Assembly (NCBI RefSeq): GCF_017813245.1
Contig: NZ_JAGIQL010000046.1
Coordinates: 1-41,796, forward strand
Length of the DNA: 41,796 nt
Reading direction: 5' to 3'
Source of the DNA: Streptomyces montanisoli
Lineage (GTDB): Bacteria; Actinomycetota; Actinomycetes; Streptomycetales; Streptomycetaceae
Below, piece by piece: positions 17,766-25,032 of this stretch; within the stretch, counting starts at the first letter, position 1, and every line of letters begins with the position of its first letter. Position numbers and translations under genes: made by a program. The notes below the pieces were generated by a model. The model had not been told where the DNA came from. It did not search any database and saw only the letters and a program-made list of their open reading frames with translations.

Positions 17766-19208
17766 ATGGCAACGGCGCCTAGCGTCTCGTACTCGATGAC
17801 GGTCCGTCTTGAGGTCCCGGCCAGTGGCACGGCGGTCTCGCAGCTCACGACGGCGGTGGAGGCGTCCGGCGGGTCCGTGACGGGCCTCGACGTGACCGCG
17901 TCAGGACACGAGAAGCTCAGGATCGACGTCACGATCGCCGCCAGCTCCACCGCGCACGCGGACGAGATCGTCGGCAAGCTCCGCGGCATCGAGGGCGTCG
18001 CCATCGGCAAGGTGTCCGACCGTACGTTCCTCATGCACCTCGGCGGCAAGATCGAGATGCAGTCCAAGCACCCCATCCGCAACCGCGACGACCTCTCCAT
18101 GGTCTACACGCCGGGTGTGGCGCGCGTCTCCATGGCCATCGCGCAGAACCCCGACGACGCGCGCCGCCTGACCATCAAGCGCAACACCGTGGCCGTCGTC
18201 ACCGACGGCTCCGCCGTCCTCGGCCTCGGCAACATCGGCCCCAAGGCCGCGCTCCCCGTGATGGAGGGCAAGGCGGCCCTGTTCAAGCGGTTCGCCGGCA
18301 TCGACGCCTGGCCGCTGTGCCTCGACACGCAGGACAGCGACGCCATCGTCGAGGTCGTCAAGGCCATCGCGCCCGGCTTCGCCGGCATCAACCTGGAGGA
18401 CATCTCCGCGCCCCGCTGCTTCGAGATCGAGGCCCGGCTGCGCGAGGCCCTCGACATTCCCGTCTTCCACGACGACCAGCACGGCACCGCGATCGTCGTC
18501 GTCGCCGCGCTGACCAACGCGCTGCGCGTCGTCAACAAGAAGTTCGAGGACGTCCGCGTGGTGATGTCGGGCGCCGGCGCCGCCGGCACCGCCATCCTCA
18601 AGCTCCTCATGGAGGCGGGCGTCAGGCACGCGGTCGTCGCGGACATCCACGGCGTCGTGCACGCGGGCCGCGAGGACCTCGTCGACGCGGCCCCCGAGTC
18701 CCCGCTGCGCTGGATCGCCGACAACACCAACCCCGAGCGCGTCACCGGCACCCTCAAGGAGGCCGTGGCGGGCGCGGACGTCTTCATCGGCGTCTCGGCC
18801 CCGAACGTGCTCGACGGCTCCGACGTGGCCGGCATGGCGGACGGCGCGATCGTCTTCGCGCTCGCGAACCCGGACCCCGAGGTCGACCCGGCGATCGCCC
18901 GCGAGACGGCCGCTGTGGTGGCCACGGGCCGCTCGGACTTCCCCAACCAGATCAACAACGTGCTGGTCTTCCCCGGCGTCTTCCGCGGCCTGCTCGACGC
19001 GCAGTCGCGCACCGTCAACACGGAGATGATGCTCGCCGCGGCCGCCGCGCTCGCCGATGTCGTCACCGAGAGTGAACTCAACCCGAACTACATCGTGCCG
19101 TCGGTCTTCAACGACAAGGTCGCGGGCGCCGTCGCCGGCGCCGTCCGCGACGCGGCGAAGGCCGCCGGTGTGACAGTGGACACCCCCGCGGACGCCACTC
19201 AGGCCTGA
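17766..19208 (+). CDS. NAD(P)-dependent malic enzyme with N-terminal ACT domain
   Basis: A 480-residue malate oxidoreductase that decarboxylates malate to pyruvate, linking the TCA cycle to gluconeogenesis and acetyl-CoA supply. Residues 1-85 are an ACT-like regulatory domain (SYSMTVRLEVPASGTA onward). The catalytic part has MVYTPGVARV (Tyr114), the lysine in AALPVMEGKAALFK, metal ligands in NLEDISAPRCFE (209-220), FHDDQHGTA, and a Rossmann motif GAGAAG (269-274). ATG 17766 follows AGAGGA with good spacing. An upstream GTG at 17745 would add seven atypical residues. Amino-acid or other effector control through the ACT domain is inferred. Confidence 0.92.
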   Translation: MATAPSVSYSMTVRLEVPASGTAVSQLTTAVEASGGSVTGLDVTASGHEKLRIDVTIAASSTAHADEIVGKLRGIEGVAIGKVSDRTFLMHLGGKIEMQSKHPIRNRDDLSMVYTPGVARVSMAIAQNPDDARRLTIKRNTVAVVTDGSAVLGLGNIGPKAALPVMEGKAALFKRFAGIDAWPLCLDTQDSDAIVEVVKAIAPGFAGINLEDISAPRCFEIEARLREALDIPVFHDDQHGTAIVVVAALTNALRVVNKKFEDVRVVMSGAGAAGTAILKLLMEAGVRHAVVADIHGVVHAGREDLVDAAPESPLRWIADNTNPERVTGTLKEAVAGADVFIGVSAPNVLDGSDVAGMADGAIVFALANPDPEVDPAIARETAAVVATGRSDFPNQINNVLVFPGVFRGLLDAQSRTVNTEMMLAAAAALADVVTESELNPNYIVPSVFNDKVAGAVAGAVRDAAKAAGVTVDTPADATQA

Positions 19209-19230
19209 AACAGGCCCCATGCTGCCCGTA

Positions 19231-19255
19231 CGCCCGGCGCGTCGCGCGTCGGGCG
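19231..19255 (+). terminator. Possible terminator after malic enzyme
   Basis: The arms CGCCCGGCGCG and CGCGTCGGGCG form an 11-bp stem (one G-U) with a TCG loop, 22 bases past the stop. There is no following T-run, as is common in actinobacteria. Confidence 0.5.
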
Positions 19256-19551
19256 TGCCGGTTGCCCCGTCTAGGGTGGCGGACCATGACCCCCCGCCGC
19301 TCCACGGGCGGCTTTCCGTGTGACGGCGGGGGTATCGGATTGGCTTTCCCGCCGCTGGTGGGGGCAGGATGCAGTCACAGGGACTCGGTCCTGGGGAGAC
19401 CTGATACTCCCTGGGACCACGTTTCGGGGACACCCCCACGGGGCGCGAGGGTTCTCGAAAGAAGGCCCGGGTCCGGGGAGTGTCCGAGGGCCCTGGCAGC
19501 ATCGGCTTCGATCTCACGCCTCACAGGCAAGAAGAACACGGGAGTAAGAAC
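19256..19551 (+). promoter_or_regulatory. Long upstream region of the HU gene with a 12-bp hairpin
   Basis: No gene is supported here. A hairpin with arms at 19387-19398 and 19407-19418 (GGTCCTGGGGAG and CTCCCTGGGACC, two G-U pairs) and an 8-base loop lies 134 bases before the HU start. The ribosome site GGGAG is about 10 bases before ATG. The hairpin could lie in a structured leader or end an upstream transcript. Confidence 0.4.
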
Positions 19552-19833
19552 ATGAACCGCAGTGAGCTGGTGGCCGCCCTGGCCGACCGCGCCGAGGTGA
19601 CCCGCAAGGACGCCGACGCCGTTCTGGCCGCTTTCGCCGAGACCGTCGGCGAGATCGTCGCCAAGGGCGACGAGAAGGTCACCATCCCCGGCTTCCTGAC
19701 CTTCGAGCGCACGCACCGTGCCGCTCGTACCGCGCGCAACCCGCAGACCGGCGACCCGATCCAGATCCCGGCCGGCTACAGCGTGAAGGTCTCCGCGGGC
19801 TCCAAGCTCAAGGAAGCCGCCAAGGGCAAGTAG
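19552..19833 (+). CDS. hup: HU-family nucleoid DNA-binding protein
   Basis: A 93-residue HU protein that bends and compacts DNA as a homodimer. The sequence MNRSELVAALADRAEVTRKDADAV forms the dimerisation helices; VTIPGFLTFERTHRAARTARNPQTG is the beta-arm signature and ends KVSAGSKLKEAAKGK. It lacks the long lysine-rich tail of the second streptomycete HU (HupS type), so it is the standard-length HupA/HU1 form. The upstream ATG at 19480 is rejected because the extra 24 residues are not HU-like and GGGAG sits before ATG 19552. It converges on murA. Confidence 0.95.
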   Translation: MNRSELVAALADRAEVTRKDADAVLAAFAETVGEIVAKGDEKVTIPGFLTFERTHRAARTARNPQTGDPIQIPAGYSVKVSAGSKLKEAAKGK

Positions 19834-19878
19834 TCCTCGCGACGGTCCTGCACGGCAGGACGGCGATACGGCAAGACC

Positions 19879-19912
19879 AAAGGCGGCCTCCGCAACGTCG
19901 GAGGCCGCCTTT
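19879..19912. terminator. Bidirectional terminator between HU gene and murA
   Basis: A perfect 14-bp stem AAAGGCGGCCTCCG / CGGAGGCCGCCTTT with loop CAACGT. T-runs occur on both strands, so it can end both convergent transcripts. Confidence 0.9.
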
Positions 19913-19983
19913 GTCCTGCCACCGGCCGCCGCGCCGCCCGGCGGCGCGGCGGCCCGTCCGAGGGGCCGCCCCGCTGCCGGCCG

Positions 19984-21330
19984 TCAGCTCAGCGGGCCGC
20001 CCGGCAGCTCCACCTTCGCGCCCAGCTCCGCGAGCTTGTCCATGAAGTTCTCGTAGCCGCGGTTGATCAGGTCGATGCCGTGCACGCGCGACGTGCCCTG
20101 CGCCGCGAGCGCCGCGATCAGGTACGAGAAGCCGCCGCGCAGGTCGGGGATGACCAGGTCGGACCCCTGCAACCGCGTCGGCCCCGACACGACCGCCGAG
20201 TGCAGGAAGTTGCGCTGGCCGAAGCGGCAGTGCGAGCCGCCGAGGCACTCGCGGTAGAGCTGGATGTGCGCGCCCATCTGCCCCAGCGCCGACGTGAAGC
20301 CGAGCCGCGACTCGTAGACCGTCTCGTGCACGATCGACAGGCCCGACGCCTGCGTCAGCGCCACCACAAGCGGCTGCTGCCAGTCCGTCTGGAAGCCGGG
20401 GTGCACGTCCGTCTCCAGCGCGATCGACTTCAGCGAGCCGCCCGGGTGCCAGAACCTGATGCCCGCGTCGTCGATCTCGAAGGCGCCGCCGACCTTGCGG
20501 AACGTGTTCAGGAACGTCATCATCGAGCGCTGCTGCGCGCCCCGCACATAGATGTCACCCTCCGTGGCGAGCGCCGCCGACGCCCAGGACGCGGCCTCAA
20601 GGCGGTCCGGGAGCGCCTGGTGGTTGTAGCCGCCCAGGCTGTCCACGCCGGTGATCCTGATCGTCCTGTCGGTGTCCATCGCGATGATGGCGCCCATCTT
20701 CTGCAGCACGCAGATGAGGTCCTCGATCTCGGGCTCCACCGCCGCGTTCGACAGCTCGGTGACACCCTCGGCGAGCACCGCCGTCAGCAGCACCTGCTCC
20801 GTGGCGCCCACCGACGGGTACGGCAGCCGGATCTTCGTGCCGCGCAGCCGCTGGGGCGCCTCCAGGTACTGGCCGTCGGCCCGCTTGTCGATCGTCGCGC
20901 CGAACTGGCGCAGCACGTCGAAGTGGAAGTCGATCGGCCTGCCGCCGATGTCGCAGCCGCCGAGCCCGGGGATGAAGGCGTGGCCGAGCCGGTGCAGCAG
21001 CGGGCCGCAGAACAGGATCGGGATGCGCGAGGAACCGGCGTGCGCGTCGATGTCCGCGACGTTGGCGCTCTCCACGTGCGTCGGGTCGAGCACCAGCTCG
21101 CCCGGCTCCTCGCCGGGCCGCACGGTCACCCCGTGCAGTTGCAGCAGGCCGCGCACCACGCGCACGTCGCGGATGTCCGGCACGTTGCGCAGCCGGCTCG
21201 GCGCGGCGCCGAGCAGGGCGGCGACCATCGCCTTGGGCACGAGGTTCTTCGCGCCGCGTACGCGTATCTCGCCCTCCAGCGGGGTGCCGCCGTGGACAAG
21301 CAGGACATCATCGGAGCCGGTGCCGGTCAT
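19984..21330 (-). CDS. murA: UDP-N-acetylglucosamine 1-carboxyvinyltransferase (MurA)
   Basis: A 448-residue enzyme of the first committed step of peptidoglycan synthesis, adding enolpyruvate from PEP to UDP-GlcNAc in the cytoplasm. RVRGAKNLVPKAM holds the conserved Lys-Asn (28-29). LGGCDIGGRPIDFHFD holds the active-site cysteine (Cys126), so this is the fosfomycin-alkylatable type rather than the Asp type of mycobacteria. The C-terminus has DLRGGFSYLIAALAAQGTSRV and the INRGYENF signature. ATG 21330 (MTGTGSDDVLLVHGG) is chosen; an in-frame ATG at 21375 would add 15 Pro/Arg-rich residues not typical of the family. It is divergent from the YqgE gene. Confidence 0.95.
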   Translation of the reverse strand: MTGTGSDDVLLVHGGTPLEGEIRVRGAKNLVPKAMVAALLGAAPSRLRNVPDIRDVRVVRGLLQLHGVTVRPGEEPGELVLDPTHVESANVADIDAHAGSSRIPILFCGPLLHRLGHAFIPGLGGCDIGGRPIDFHFDVLRQFGATIDKRADGQYLEAPQRLRGTKIRLPYPSVGATEQVLLTAVLAEGVTELSNAAVEPEIEDLICVLQKMGAIIAMDTDRTIRITGVDSLGGYNHQALPDRLEAASWASAALATEGDIYVRGAQQRSMMTFLNTFRKVGGAFEIDDAGIRFWHPGGSLKSIALETDVHPGFQTDWQQPLVVALTQASGLSIVHETVYESRLGFTSALGQMGAHIQLYRECLGGSHCRFGQRNFLHSAVVSGPTRLQGSDLVIPDLRGGFSYLIAALAAQGTSRVHGIDLINRGYENFMDKLAELGAKVELPGGPLS

Positions 21331-21387
21331 GAATCTCGCGTTCCGGAGTGGGCGGGCGGGGGGTGGACCGAACATACGGCCCGGACA

Positions 21388-21393
21388 AGCGTA
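21388..21393 (-). promoter_or_regulatory. Candidate -10 element for murA
   Basis: On the minus strand TACGCT, identical to the prfB and malic-enzyme candidates, lies about 57 bases before the murA start. No clear -35 is visible. Confidence 0.35.
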
Positions 21394-21584
21394 AGGCGCG
21401 CCGGACCCCGCTCCGTAGGCCCGCGCAGGGGTCTGGAACGTAATGACTTCGGCACAACACCCTGTGTGCGGCGGTGCTCACGGGTGGTCGCCGGCACGGG
21501 AGTTGCCGTCCGCGCTCCCCGTGCGCCCTGAACTGCGCGCACACGCGCCGGGCACACGCGTGCCCACGAAAGCGCGGGATGCGG

Positions 21585-21590
21585 GATCAT
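21585..21590 (+). promoter_or_regulatory. Candidate -10 element for the YqgE gene (leaderless)
   Basis: GATCAT ends 7 bases before ATG 21598, with no Shine-Dalgarno sequence between them. Confidence 0.3.
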
Positions 21591-21597
21591 GTGTCCC

Positions 21598-22158
21598 ATG
21601 ACCGAGGTGTCCTCGCTCACAGGGCGGTTGCTCGTCGCCACACCGGCCCTGGCGGATCCGAACTTCGACCGGGCGGTCGTCCTCCTGCTCGACCACGACG
21701 GGGAGGGCTCGCTCGGCGTCGTGCTCAACCGCCCCACGCCGGTCGACGTCGCGGACATCCTTCAGCCGTGGGCCGAGCACACGGGCGAGCCCGGCGTCGT
21801 CTTCCAGGGCGGCCCCGTCTCGCTCGACTCGGCGCTCGCGCTCGCCGTCATCCCCGGCGAGGAGGGCCCCGTCGGCTGGCGCAGGGTGTACGGCGCGATC
21901 GGCCTCGTCGACCTGGAGACCCCGCCCGAGCTGCTGGCGCGTGCGCTCGGCTCGCTGCGGATCTTCGCCGGCTACGCGGGATGGGGCCCTGGCCAGCTCG
22001 AGCGCGAGCTGAAGAAGGGCGCCTGGTACGTGGTGGAGTCGGAGCCGGGCGACGTGTCCTCGCCGCGCCCCGAGGCGCTGTGGCGCGCCGTCCTGCGCAG
22101 GCAGCGCGGCGAGCTCGCCATGGTCGCGACATACCCGGACGACCCGTCGCTCAACTGA
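21598..22158 (+). CDS. YqgE/AlgH family protein (UPF0301)
   Basis: A 186-residue cytoplasmic protein with the YqgE fold signature: SSLTGRLLVATPALADPNFDRAVV at the start, LDHDGEGSLGVVLNRPT, VFQGGPVS and the late FAGYAGWGPGQLE motif. Family members are widely conserved and mostly uncharacterised; no reaction is established. ATG 21598 is preferred over ATG 21589 because the extra three residues fall in the -10 region. Divergent from murA with 267 bases between. Confidence 0.92.
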   Translation: MTEVSSLTGRLLVATPALADPNFDRAVVLLLDHDGEGSLGVVLNRPTPVDVADILQPWAEHTGEPGVVFQGGPVSLDSALALAVIPGEEGPVGWRRVYGAIGLVDLETPPELLARALGSLRIFAGYAGWGPGQLERELKKGAWYVVESEPGDVSSPRPEALWRAVLRRQRGELAMVATYPDDPSLN

Positions 22159-22254
22159 CGGGCGCCCTGCGCTTTACCGGCGACGGCGCGAGAGCGTGAG
22201 CGCCCGGCTGCGGAGTGCTCCCACCCGCCCTCCGGGAAAACCATGGCCGATGAG

Positions 22255-22260
22255 TACTCT
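22255..22260 (+). promoter_or_regulatory. Candidate -10 element for the DUF3039 gene (leaderless)
   Basis: TACTCT ends 8 bases before ATG 22269, with no ribosome-binding sequence. Confidence 0.4.
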
Positions 22261-22268
22261 TGGCTGTT

Positions 22269-22580
22269 ATGAGCACTCTTGAGCCCGAGCGCGGGGCAGG
22301 TACGGGCACCCTCGTGGAGCCGACACCGCAGGTGTCGCGAGGCGACGGCGACCACGAGCGCTTCGCCCACTACGTCCAGAAGGACAAGATCATGGCGAGT
22401 GCCCTGGAGGGCACCCCCGTGGTGGCACTGTGCGGCAAGGTGTGGGTACCGGGGCGCGACCCCAAGAAGTACCCGGTCTGCCCGATGTGCAAGGAGATCT
22501 ACGAGTCCATGGGCCCCGGCGGCGAGGGCGACAAGGACAAGGGCAAGGGCGGCGACAGGAGCAGCGGCGGCAAGAAGTAG
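22269..22580 (+). CDS. DUF3039 domain protein
   Basis: A 103-residue protein. The core HERFAHYVQKDKIMASALEG, PVVALCGKVWVPGRDP and KYPVCPMCKEIYE matches the actinobacterial DUF3039 family. One Cys at the LCGK turn plus CPMC suggest a small metal-binding site. The C-terminus is a Lys/Gly/Ser-rich charged tail. The function is unknown. ATG 22269 is preferred to the ATG at 22260 because the -10-like TACTCT would otherwise be too close. Confidence 0.88.
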   Translation: MSTLEPERGAGTGTLVEPTPQVSRGDGDHERFAHYVQKDKIMASALEGTPVVALCGKVWVPGRDPKKYPVCPMCKEIYESMGPGGEGDKDKGKGGDRSSGGKK

Positions 22581-22799
22581 CGCCGCCCCAGGGGGCGCCG
22601 GGCGCGCTTGCCCGGGTGCCGGGTGCCGGGTGCCGGGTGCCGGGCGCCGCTCGCCCGGAGCCTCCCCGCCGCGCCCGTACGGGCGGTTGCTCTGTGCTCG
22701 CTCTCTCCCGGCTCATGCCGTGCGACCGGCAGGTAGGACGGGCAGGTGCTCTCCCGGGCAGCGCCCGGGTGCCCTTGCCGTATCCGCCGCCGTGTGTTG
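22581..22799 (+). repeat. Intergenic stretch with 7-bp GGGTGCC repeats
   Basis: Downstream of the DUF3039 gene, GGGTGCC is repeated four times (22614-22641), followed by a GGGCGCC variant to 22648. No gene is seen before the probable end of the insertion element. Slippage during replication is the likely origin. Confidence 0.7.
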
Positions 22800-22839
22800 G
22801 TCTTCCGTAATTGGTACAGACCTGTTCGGGTCCGTTCGG

Positions 22840-22951
22840 TCCCGACCGGTCGGCCCGACCACTCGGCGGAGGAGCAATGGCGACACACCGTTGCCGACAC
22901 CGTAGTCAGGTGTCAGCATTCCGGGCGTTTCTGCGCGGAAGGTCCGTCTCG
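22840..22951 (-). ncRNA. Candidate omega RNA (TnpB guide RNA scaffold)
   Basis: TnpB proteins use an RNA transcribed from the 3' part of tnpB and the element end. Directly past the tnpB stop, the minus strand shows stacked stems: GACACC with GGTGTC (loop TGACTAC), GCAACGG with CCATTGC, and GGTCGG with CCGACC. The guide would be the flanking DNA just outside the element. Ends are estimated; no transcript evidence is available. Confidence 0.35.
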
Positions 22952-24409
22952 TCACCAGAGCGTGAGTGCTTCGGCTTGGGTACGGTCTCTCGTTTCTGTC
23001 TGCCGCTGGTGCGGCAGGGTTGCGCCACCTGCCCGCCCCGCCTCCGCCTTGCGGCGGGTGCGGGTGGTGCGGGTCTTGCGGTCGGCTCCACGAGGTTTCG
23101 GCACCGCCGGGGCGGTGTCCTGGTCTCCGGCCACTCCGGTACCAGTTACTGCGGTTGCCGCGAGGGCGGCGAGGTTGAGTGCGGCGTTGTCGTCCCGGTC
23201 GATGACCAGGCCGCAGGCGTCGCATTCGTAGGTCCGGACGTGCAGCGGCAGCTTGGCTTTCACCGCGCCGCACCCGGAACAGGTCTTGGAGGAGGGATAC
23301 CAGCGGTCCGCCACGATCATGCGGGTGGCGTGGCGCTGGCCTGTCTTGTAGTTGAGTTGGCGGTTGATCTCACCGAATCCGGCATCCGCGATGTGGCGGG
23401 CCAGACGCCGGTTGCGGAGCATGCCGGCGACATGGAGGTCTTCGACCACGATGGTGCCGTACTCGGCTGCCACCGCGGTGGTGAACTTGTGCAGGGCATC
23501 CGTGCGCAGGTTCCCGACCCGGTGATGCACCTTGTTGCGGGCGGCGTTGGCCTTCACCCACCGCTTCGACGGCTTGCGTCCGGTGCGCCGGTCGGGTCCC
23601 TGGCGGCGGGAGACGGTGCGGGAGGTGCGGCCCAGCAGCTTCAGCGAACGGTCGTAGTGGCGGGGGTTGGGGATGGTGCGGATCTCGCCGGTGGAGTCGG
23701 CCAGCACCGCGAGGGTCTTTACCCCCAGGTCGATACCGACCACCACGTCCGGCCGGGCAACCCGGACGATGTCCCGCCGCACTTCTACCTGAAAGCTTGC
23801 GAGCCAGCGTCCGCGTTCGTGGCGGACAGTCGCGGACAGGACGCGGGCCGTCCCTGCGTGGACTCGGGTGCGGAGACTGCCGGTGGGCTCGTGTGTGCGG
23901 ATCGTGCCCAGCCTCGGCAGCGTGACATGCCGGCCATCCGCATCCACACGGATCGTGCCGGTGGTGAACCGGCACGCCAAACGCGTCTTGCGCTTCGACT
24001 TGAACCGGGGCATCCCCGCGCGCTTGCCTTTGCGTTGCCCGCGCTTCGACTTGGCGTAGTTGTCGAACGCGGCGGCGGCGTTGGCCAGGCCGGTGTTGTA
24101 CGCCTCCTTCGAGTTTTCCTCCCACCAGGCCGTGAACCTTGGATCTGTGTGCTTGGCCTCGTTGAAGGCCTTCCGCAGCGACGGCAGCGACCACGAGCGC
24201 CACTCGGTCAACTCCTTCTGGGGGATGCCGTAGGTCTCTTCTGCGCGGCGCTGCCACCACGAGGCGGTCACCCAGCCGACAGCCCAGTTGTAGGCGACAC
24301 GCGCCGCACCGCAATGCGAACGCAACGCATGCTCCTGGGAGGCATTCGGGTCCAGAGCGAACCGGAACGCCTGCACCACAAAACCAGGCTGCGTCTGGAA
24401 CTTTGTCAC
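22952..24409 (-). CDS. tnpB: TnpB RNA-guided nuclease (IS605/IS607 OrfB)
   Basis: A 485-residue protein related to Cas12 ancestors. An N-terminal OrfB helix-turn-helix region precedes the split RuvC nuclease: VVGIDLGVKTLAV with Asp227, TIVVEDLHV with Glu323, and DRDDNAALN at 404-412. A zinc ribbon (CSGC and CDAC, Cys377/380/396/399) lies between motifs II and III. All catalytic positions are present, so it is probably functional. GTG 24409 overlaps the tnpA stop by GTGA; the longer open frame to 24490 runs into tnpA. TnpB cuts donor or target sites under RNA guidance and helps retain the element. Confidence 0.92.
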   Translation of the reverse strand: MTKFQTQPGFVVQAFRFALDPNASQEHALRSHCGAARVAYNWAVGWVTASWWQRRAEETYGIPQKELTEWRSWSLPSLRKAFNEAKHTDPRFTAWWEENSKEAYNTGLANAAAAFDNYAKSKRGQRKGKRAGMPRFKSKRKTRLACRFTTGTIRVDADGRHVTLPRLGTIRTHEPTGSLRTRVHAGTARVLSATVRHERGRWLASFQVEVRRDIVRVARPDVVVGIDLGVKTLAVLADSTGEIRTIPNPRHYDRSLKLLGRTSRTVSRRQGPDRRTGRKPSKRWVKANAARNKVHHRVGNLRTDALHKFTTAVAAEYGTIVVEDLHVAGMLRNRRLARHIADAGFGEINRQLNYKTGQRHATRMIVADRWYPSSKTCSGCGAVKAKLPLHVRTYECDACGLVIDRDDNAALNLAALAATAVTGTGVAGDQDTAPAVPKPRGADRKTRTTRTRRKAEAGRAGGATLPHQRQTETRDRTQAEALTLW

Positions 24410-24990
24410 TCGGCGGCCTTGCCGGTCGCCACTGCTACCGCGCGAGTGGCGTGGTCCTTCGCCGCACGGCGCCCGTACAGGCGGGCACACATCGACGTGA
24501 GCGCCTCGGTGATGTCCCGCACCAGGTCGTCTGTCGTCTCGGTGGGGTCGAGGACTACCAGACGCCGACCGGACGCCGCCAGGACGGCTTCGAGATGCTC
24601 GGCGCCGAACCGGGCCAGCCGGTCACGGTGCTCGACCACGATCACCGCCGCCTGTGGGTCGGACAGCAGGCGGTGCAGCTTGCGCCGCCCCCCGTTCAGC
24701 CCCGAGCCGACCTCGGTGACGATCTCGGCGACGGCCAGGCCGTGCCAGTTCGCGCCGGCCACGACCCGGGCCGCCTGTCGCTCAAGATCGACTATCTGGT
24801 CGCCGGAGGACACGCGGCAGTACGCCACTACCCGCTCCAAGGTCGCAGAGGCAGCCGGAGTGGGCTCAGTGACCAGCCACGTTCCTGACGGCGTCTGGCG
24901 GACCGGAACGGGCATCTTGCCGTCCTTCACCCATCGCCAGGCAGTCTGGTAACTCACGCCCTGCTGCCGTGCCCATTCCGAAAGCTTCAC
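24406..24990 (-). CDS. tnpA: IS607-type serine recombinase/transposase
   Basis: A 194-residue protein. Residues 1-45 are a MerR-like helix-turn-helix (KLSEWARQQGVSYQTAWRWV). The resolvase catalytic domain follows with AYCRVSSGDQ (nucleophile Ser61 in YxRVS), VVEHRDRLARFG and a C-terminal Arg-rich helix. It moves the element through a circular intermediate with little target specificity. The start is GTG 24990 in AT-rich sequence without a ribosome site; its leader contains TATCTT, a possible -10 close to the start. Confidence 0.92.
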   Translation of the reverse strand: MKLSEWARQQGVSYQTAWRWVKDGKMPVPVRQTPSGTWLVTEPTPAASATLERVVAYCRVSSGDQIVDLERQAARVVAGANWHGLAVAEIVTEVGSGLNGGRRKLHRLLSDPQAAVIVVEHRDRLARFGAEHLEAVLAASGRRLVVLDPTETTDDLVRDITEALTSMCARLYGRRAAKDHATRAVAVATGKAAE

Positions 24991-25032
24991 AAAATCAAGA
25001 TATTCGATATGGACTACTAGAAATGTCTATGA

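Noticed and set aside
22811..24952. Plus-strand open frame (713 aa) across the IS607 element
   Set aside because: It is antisense to tnpA and tnpB, which have intact catalytic residues; no recognisable protein is encoded.
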